Shown here: positions 5,720-8,857 of the stretch, in pieces
How the letters are laid out: the number at the start of each line of letters is the position of its first letter
Numbering within the stretch: the first letter of the stretch is position 1
Assembly (NCBI GenBank): GCA_002310015.1
Contig: DBYQ01000028.1
Span: 10,836 to 19,692, forward strand
DNA from: Bacteroidales bacterium UBA1182
GTDB taxonomy: Bacteria > Bacteroidota > Bacteroidia > Bacteroidales > Bacteroidaceae
DNA length: 8,857 nt
Direction: 5' to 3'
The notes under the pieces: generated by a model
What the model was told of the DNA's origin: nothing
The model's input: only the letters and a program-made list of their open reading frames with translations
Databases searched by the model: none
Program-made: the position numbers and the translations under genes

Positions 5720-7252
5720 TTATCTTGCGTAGTTGACGGCGCGTGTCTCGCGGATAACCGTGATCTTGACCTGACCGGGATAGGTCATCTCATTCTGGAT
5801 TTTCTGAGCTATCTCAGCTGATAGTTGCTCGGTCTGCTTGTCATCAATCTTGTCAGCACCAACTATGACGCGGAGTTCACGGCCGGCCTGGATTGCGTAG
5901 GTCTTGGTTACGCCAGGATAGGAGAGGGCAATCTTTTCAAGGTCATTCAGACGCTTGATGTATGCCTCGACAATCTCACGGCGGGCACCGGGACGGGCAC
6001 CTGAAATGGCATCGCAAATCTGGACGATAGGTGCAATGAGGCTGGTCATCTCACACTCCTCATGGTGAGCACCGATGGCGTTGCAGATATCAGGTTTCTC
6101 CTTGTACTTTTCTGCCAGATGCATACCGTACTCGGCGTGTGCCATCTCTGTCTCTTCATCGGGCACCTTACCTATATCATGCAACAGACCGGCACGCTTT
6201 GCTTTCTTGGGGTTCAAGCCAAGTTCTGCGGCCATGACGGCGCAGAGGTTTGCGGTCTCACGTGCGTGCTGCAGCAGGTTCTGGCCGTATGAAGAACGGT
6301 ATTTCATCTTACCTATCAGGCGGATAAGCTCCGGATGCAGACCGTGTATGCCCAGGTCAATGGTGGTACGCTTACCGGTTTCGATGATCTCATCCTCAAC
6401 CTGTTTCTGTACCTTGGCTACAACCTCCTCAATGCGGGCGGGGTGGATACGGCCATCGGCAACCAACTGGTGGAGTGCCAGACGGGCAATCTCACGGCGA
6501 ACGGGGTCAAATGCAGAGATAACGATAGCCTCTGGAGTATCGTCAACTACGATTTCAACGCCGCAGGCAGCCTCAATGGCGCGGATGTTACGTCCCTCAC
6601 GGCCTATGATACGGCCCTTCATCTCATCGTTCTCAATGTGGAATACAGTAACAGAGTTTTCAATTGCGGTCTCAGTACCTATGCGCTGTATGGTCTGGAT
6701 GACAATCTTCTTGGCCTCCTTGCTGGCGGTCATCTTGGCATCATCCATTATCTCGTTGATGTAAGATGCGGCCTCGGTTTTGGCCTCCTCCTTGAGTGAT
6801 TCTACCAGGCGGTTCTTGGCCTCCTCAGCTGACAGGCCGCTTATCACCTCAAGTTTCTCACGCTCCTGCATCTGGAGTTTCTCAAGTTCCTCCTTCTTGC
6901 CCTCAATCACTGAGATCTGGGCTTCAAGGTTCTCTCTTACGGCATCAGCCTCCTGATGTTTGCGCTGCAGGTCATTGTGACGCTGGTTGAGCTGCATCTC
7001 CTTCTGGCGCAGACGGTTCTCGTTCTGCTGGAGTTTCTGGTCGCGGATCTGGACCTCTTTCTCGAGTTCTGCCTTTTTATTTAGGAATTTCTCCTTAACT
7101 TCAAGCAGTTTGTCACGCTTGATGGCTTCTGCTTGGTTTTCTGCCTCTTCCAGACGATTCTGGACTTTCTTATTTAATCTGCTGTTGGATAGGATGTACG
7201 CAATCACTGCGCCAACCAGGAGTCCAACAAATCCTGAAATAAAGTATAACAT
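5720..7252 (-). CDS. rny: Ribonuclease Y
   Basis: RNase Y is a membrane-anchored endoribonuclease that starts mRNA decay. The 510-residue protein shows the full architecture: an N-terminal membrane helix (about 2-21), a long charged coiled coil (about 25-145), a KH domain with the GxxG loop GREG (217-220), an HD domain with His329, His358-Asp359 (LLHDIGK), His396/His397 and Asp414, and the conserved C-terminal domain ending YPGQVKITVIRE. All HD metal ligands are present, so it should be active. The ATG is preceded by GGGAG eight bases upstream and places the membrane helix at the start. The gene follows zapA across a 113-nt structured gap and is followed after 10 nt by the CotH-family gene. 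Confidence 0.97.
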   Translation of the reverse strand: MLYFISGFVGLLVGAVIAYILSNSRLNKKVQNRLEEAENQAEAIKRDKLLEVKEKFLNKKAELEKEVQIRDQKLQQNENRLRQKEMQLNQRHNDLQRKHQEADAVRENLEAQISVIEGKKEELEKLQMQEREKLEVISGLSAEEAKNRLVESLKEEAKTEAASYINEIMDDAKMTASKEAKKIVIQTIQRIGTETAIENSVTVFHIENDEMKGRIIGREGRNIRAIEAACGVEIVVDDTPEAIVISAFDPVRREIARLALHQLVADGRIHPARIEEVVAKVQKQVEDEIIETGKRTTIDLGIHGLHPELIRLIGKMKYRSSYGQNLLQHARETANLCAVMAAELGLNPKKAKRAGLLHDIGKVPDEETEMAHAEYGMHLAEKYKEKPDICNAIGAHHEECEMTSLIAPIVQICDAISGARPGARREIVEAYIKRLNDLEKIALSYPGVTKTYAIQAGRELRVIVGADKIDDKQTEQLSAEIAQKIQNEMTYPGQVKITVIRETRAVNYAR

Positions 7253-7256
7253 AGTC

Positions 7257-7365
7257 TATCTCCCGTTATGTTGTATATATAATACGCACTAACCTGCTAC
7301 GGAAGGGTTGGGAGACCACCCTTCTGACAGGAAAGTGCGCTGAAAATGCTTGATTTGTAAGGGAT
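7257..7365 (-). ncRNA. Structured RNA between zapA and rny: candidate 6S-like RNA or rny leader
   Basis: On the - strand GCGCACT (7340-7334) pairs with AGTGCGT (7290-7284), then a small internal loop, CCTG (7331-7328) with CAGG (7296-7293), another internal loop, and GAAGGGT (7324-7318) with ACCCTTC (7308-7302) around a 9-nt loop. Outside this hairpin are AU-rich single strands (an opposed bubble) and a weak possible closing pairing of ATCCC-TTA near 7360 with TAACGGGAGAT near 7260. Long hairpin, bubble and closing stem would fit a compact 6S RNA, and 6S follows zapA in E. coli, but the closing stem is poor. A cis-acting leader controlling rny is the alternative. The hairpin is solid; the identity is not. 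Confidence 0.5.
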
Positions 7366-7686
7366 TCACTCTGCTCCGGATTCTGTTCCTATGCCCAGGA
7401 TGGAGTCAAGTTCCTTGTCCATCTGGCGGATCTTATCCTTATATGGAGCCGTATCATTGAAATCCTCCAGCATGATGTTCACCATTGCAATATGCACGGA
7501 GGCCATCACGTAGTATTTCTCTTCACTCAACTGCGGAAAATGTTCGCGGTAACGGTTGAGTTTATCGTTGATACGTCTGGCAGCTTCACGATACAGCCTC
7601 TCATCCTTTCTGGGGATGGTCAGAGGGTAGTATGTTCCGCCTACCATCAGTTTGATTTCAAACAAATCATCCATTGCTTCTGCCAT
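7366..7686 (-). CDS. zapA: Cell division protein ZapA
   Basis: ZapA binds FtsZ and bundles its filaments at the division ring in the cytoplasm. The 106-residue product has the family layout: a short N-terminal beta domain (FEIKLMVGGTYYPLTI), the conserved charged helix (about 30-48, ERLYREAARRINDKLNRY), then a long helix suited to dimer and tetramer coiled coils. The start is uncertain. ATG 7686, five bases after the upstream stop, is used here. A TTG at 7695 overlapping that stop (TTGA) would add three residues, and ATG 7674 would begin at MDDLFEIK. It is the second gene of the leftward operon, next to a small coiled-coil protein, which recalls the ZapA/ZapB pair in function. Confidence 0.9.
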   Translation of the reverse strand: MAEAMDDLFEIKLMVGGTYYPLTIPRKDERLYREAARRINDKLNRYREHFPQLSEEKYYVMASVHIAMVNIMLEDFNDTAPYKDKIRQMDKELDSILGIGTESGAE

Positions 7687-7691
7687 ATCTG

Positions 7692-7985
7692 TCAAACATT
7701 CAATAGTTTAATGCAATGGTCTATCTCGCGCACCAGTCCTGATACCCTGCGTTTGGTGTCATCTATGTCATGACCCGAAACTTCAAGAACCTTAGACCGT
7801 TTCAAATTCTGGTATGATTCCTGCTGGTTTGCCAGTTCCTCTTTCAACTGCCTGATTTCCTCATCCTTAGCCTCTAACTGGCTGCGGAGCTCGGAATTGC
7901 TGCACTTGACCGTATCGTAGAGATCCACCAGTTTGCGGATTTTCCCTTCGAACTGTTCAATCAGTTTGGAATCGTCTTCAGTCAT
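7692..7985 (-). CDS. Small coiled-coil protein upstream of zapA
   Basis: This 97-residue protein is nearly all helix. Residues about 5-65 are rich in E, K, L and Q with leucines at heptad-like spacing (IRKLVDLYD, SELRSQLEAKDEEIRQLKEEL), so it should form a coiled coil; the C-terminal 30 residues (DDTKRRVSGLVREIDHCIKLL) look like a second helix. It has no membrane segment. It is first in the operon with zapA directly behind it, which suggests a division role like that of ZapB. No sequence homology to ZapB can be claimed from this view. The ATG at 7985 lies about 25 nt from the predicted transcription start. Confidence 0.85.
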   Translation of the reverse strand: MTEDDSKLIEQFEGKIRKLVDLYDTVKCSNSELRSQLEAKDEEIRQLKEELANQQESYQNLKRSKVLEVSGHDIDDTKRRVSGLVREIDHCIKLLNV

Positions 7986-8016
7986 ATTCTGAATATAATA
8001 CCAGTATTTTGAAGCA

Positions 8017-8047
8017 CAAATATACTCAAAAATAGGAAATATGTCAA
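8017..8047 (-). promoter_or_regulatory. Promoter of the coiled-coil/zapA/rny/cotH-family operon
   Basis: TATATTTG (8024-8017, - strand) fits the Bacteroidetes box TAnnTTTG perfectly, and a TTG (8047-8045) lies 20 bases upstream as the -33 element. Transcription should start near 8010, about 25 nt before the ATG at 7985. The -33 TTG sits in the loop of the preceding gene's terminator hairpin. Confidence 0.65.
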
Positions 8048-8064
8048 CAACAGCTCCTATTTTT
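8028..8064 (-). terminator. Terminator-like hairpin at the end of the 217-residue protein gene
   Basis: On the - strand AAAAATAGGA (8064-8055) pairs perfectly with TCCTATTTTT (8037-8028) around a 17-nt loop, with the last bases forming a U run. The stem begins inside the stop codon (8065-8063). It is AT-rich, so termination may be partial and some read-through into the zapA operon is possible. Confidence 0.55.
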
Positions 8065-8716
8065 ATCGGTTTTTGAGCATTTCTCTGGCTGCCTCAAGAT
8101 CCTCTTTCTTGCGAGGCTCCTTCTTGGCAAGTATGAGTGTGTTGAATGCGTACTCGCTCATCCAGCTCTCACTGAATCCTAGGTGTTGCTGATACTGACG
8201 TATGCTGAACACCGTCTTGTAGCTGGCCTCATCCTTCCATGAGTTGTTGGTCATGATCTTGTGGACTGCATCCTCTGTCATGGTACGCAGGGCGCTGCGC
8301 ATGAATGAGGGAACGCGGAATTTCCACTTGAGGATGGTGCCTACCTGCATCATCAGGTCTGAACTGAATCCCTGGAACTGGAACATGAACGGCTGCAGCA
8401 TATTCACGTTGCGGCAGTTCTTGCGGATGCATGTGTCAATCTCCTTGAAGAAACCGTCTGATATGCCGTACATTTGATTCATCATCTTCTTGCAGCGTGC
8501 CTTCTCTGCCACACCTAATTTATTGCCTTGGGTCTGGATCTTTAGACCGCGCTTGAATGTGGCCAGGTCAGGGAGCATGTTGATGTTTGTTATTCCAAGG
8601 TTCCCTGCTATCTCAGCCTGCAGGTAAACGCGGATGAGAGTCATAAAGTCCTCCATTCCACCGACGTTTTCAACCTCGTCTTTTTTCTTTCCGAAAATGT
8701 TCTTGAAAAAGCCCAT
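8063..8716 (-). CDS. Conserved-looking protein of unknown function, 217 residues
   Basis: I do not recognise this protein. It begins MGFFKNIFGKKKDE, a short amphipathic and basic start that could touch the membrane, but there is no signal peptide or membrane-spanning segment, so it is probably cytoplasmic. The rest looks mainly helical, with several methionines and aromatics (MLQPFMFQFQGFSSDLMMQ at about 105-123) and a highly charged C-terminus (KKEPRKKEDLEAAREML). Two cysteines occur close together (about 92-100, CIRKNCRN). There is no catalytic motif I can defend. It is transcribed leftward, ends in a hairpin at the next operon's promoter, and starts in the intergenic region shared with a divergent gene outside the window. 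Bacteroidales-specific family membership is a guess. Confidence 0.75.
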   Translation of the reverse strand: MGFFKNIFGKKKDEVENVGGMEDFMTLIRVYLQAEIAGNLGITNINMLPDLATFKRGLKIQTQGNKLGVAEKARCKKMMNQMYGISDGFFKEIDTCIRKNCRNVNMLQPFMFQFQGFSSDLMMQVGTILKWKFRVPSFMRSALRTMTEDAVHKIMTNNSWKDEASYKTVFSIRQYQQHLGFSESWMSEYAFNTLILAKKEPRKKEDLEAAREMLKNR

Positions 8717-8756
8717 ATTCTGTTACCTTATTATTCTTAAATTGTTTTAACCTTAA

Positions 8757-8782
8757 TACTTTCGTAATTGTGCGCGAAAGTA
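8757..8782. promoter_or_regulatory. Inverted repeat TACTTTCG-N10-CGAAAGTA in the divergent region
   Basis: A perfect 8-bp inverted repeat (8757-8764 and 8775-8782) lies about 40 to 65 bases before the 217-residue protein gene. Each arm, read on its own strand, differs by one base from the promoter box TAnnTTTG. The - strand arm (8782-8775) could therefore be the promoter of the leftward gene, with the dyad acting as an operator; this is inferred. Confidence 0.35.
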
Positions 8783-8794
8783 AAAAGAATTTCT

Positions 8795-8802
8795 TAATTT
8801 TG
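8795..8802 (+). promoter_or_regulatory. Promoter box for a gene beyond the right edge
   Basis: TAATTTTG matches TAnnTTTG. The following 55 bases, AT-rich and without a start codon in the window, look like a 5' leader running out of the window. The upstream TTG at 8768-8770 is 24 bases away, slightly too far for a standard -33 element. Confidence 0.45.
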
Positions 8803-8857
8803 CGCCGTTTTTAGAGAGAAAGAGAATTTCTATATAATAAACAACCTAAATCAAACA

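Noticed and set aside
6075..6799. Long frames of 229 and 154 residues opposite rny
   Set aside because: They are antisense shadows of a well-conserved RNase Y sequence, with compositions unlike a real protein.
1..8857. CRISPR array, tRNA or rRNA genes, phage or defence genes
   Set aside because: No regularly spaced repeats, no tRNA fold other than the tRNA-like part of tmRNA, and no relevant protein motifs were seen.

Overview
Organism. The window looks like chromosomal DNA of a Bacteroidales bacterium (Bacteroides/Prevotella-like). The reasons are several matches to the Bacteroidetes promoter box TAnnTTTG, a Bacteroidetes-type order of coiled-coil gene, zapA, RNase Y, an ssrA (tmRNA) gene whose 3' CCA is not encoded, a secreted protein with a C-terminal tail of the kind common in Bacteroidales, and uncharacterised proteins of Bacteroidales character. 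The species cannot be named from this sequence.

Layout. Positions 1-609 hold the 3' part of a highly expressed Gly/Met/Phe-rich DUF4412-like protein (+), followed by two tandem terminators. Positions 664-1790 hold a lipoprotein gene (843-1643, +) with two lipocalin-like repeats. It is bracketed by clusters of short palindromes that share a 20-bp core in inverted orientation. Positions 1792-2184 (-) are ssrA, with a readable tag frame (GNTNFALAA). A short divergent promoter region separates it from an HD-domain hydrolase gene (2264-2896, +). That gene overlaps by 13 bp, tail to tail, the end of a long leftward operon.

Leftward operon (read from right to left). A strong promoter at 8017-8047 leads to a small coiled-coil protein (7692-7985), zapA (7366-7686), a 113-nt gap that folds into a long hairpin RNA (candidate 6S-like RNA or rny leader), rny encoding membrane-anchored RNase Y (5720-7252), and, only 10 nt later, a 941-residue exported CotH-kinase protein with lamin-tail domains (2884-5709). 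A good intrinsic terminator for this operon lies inside the 3' end of the convergent HD gene. Upstream is a separate leftward gene for an unknown 217-residue protein (8063-8716). Positions 8717-8857 are a divergent promoter region for a gene beyond the right edge.

How the parts relate. The conserved core is RNA and division housekeeping: tmRNA for ribosome rescue, RNase Y for RNA decay, and ZapA with its coiled-coil partner for division. The accessory parts are the lipoprotein cassette between inverted palindrome clusters and the CotH protein coupled to rny. I see no complete mobile element, CRISPR array or defence system. The points most worth a second look are the zapA-rny RNA, the rny-cotH coupling, the palindrome clusters, and the inverted copy of the tmRNA 3' end beside its terminator.
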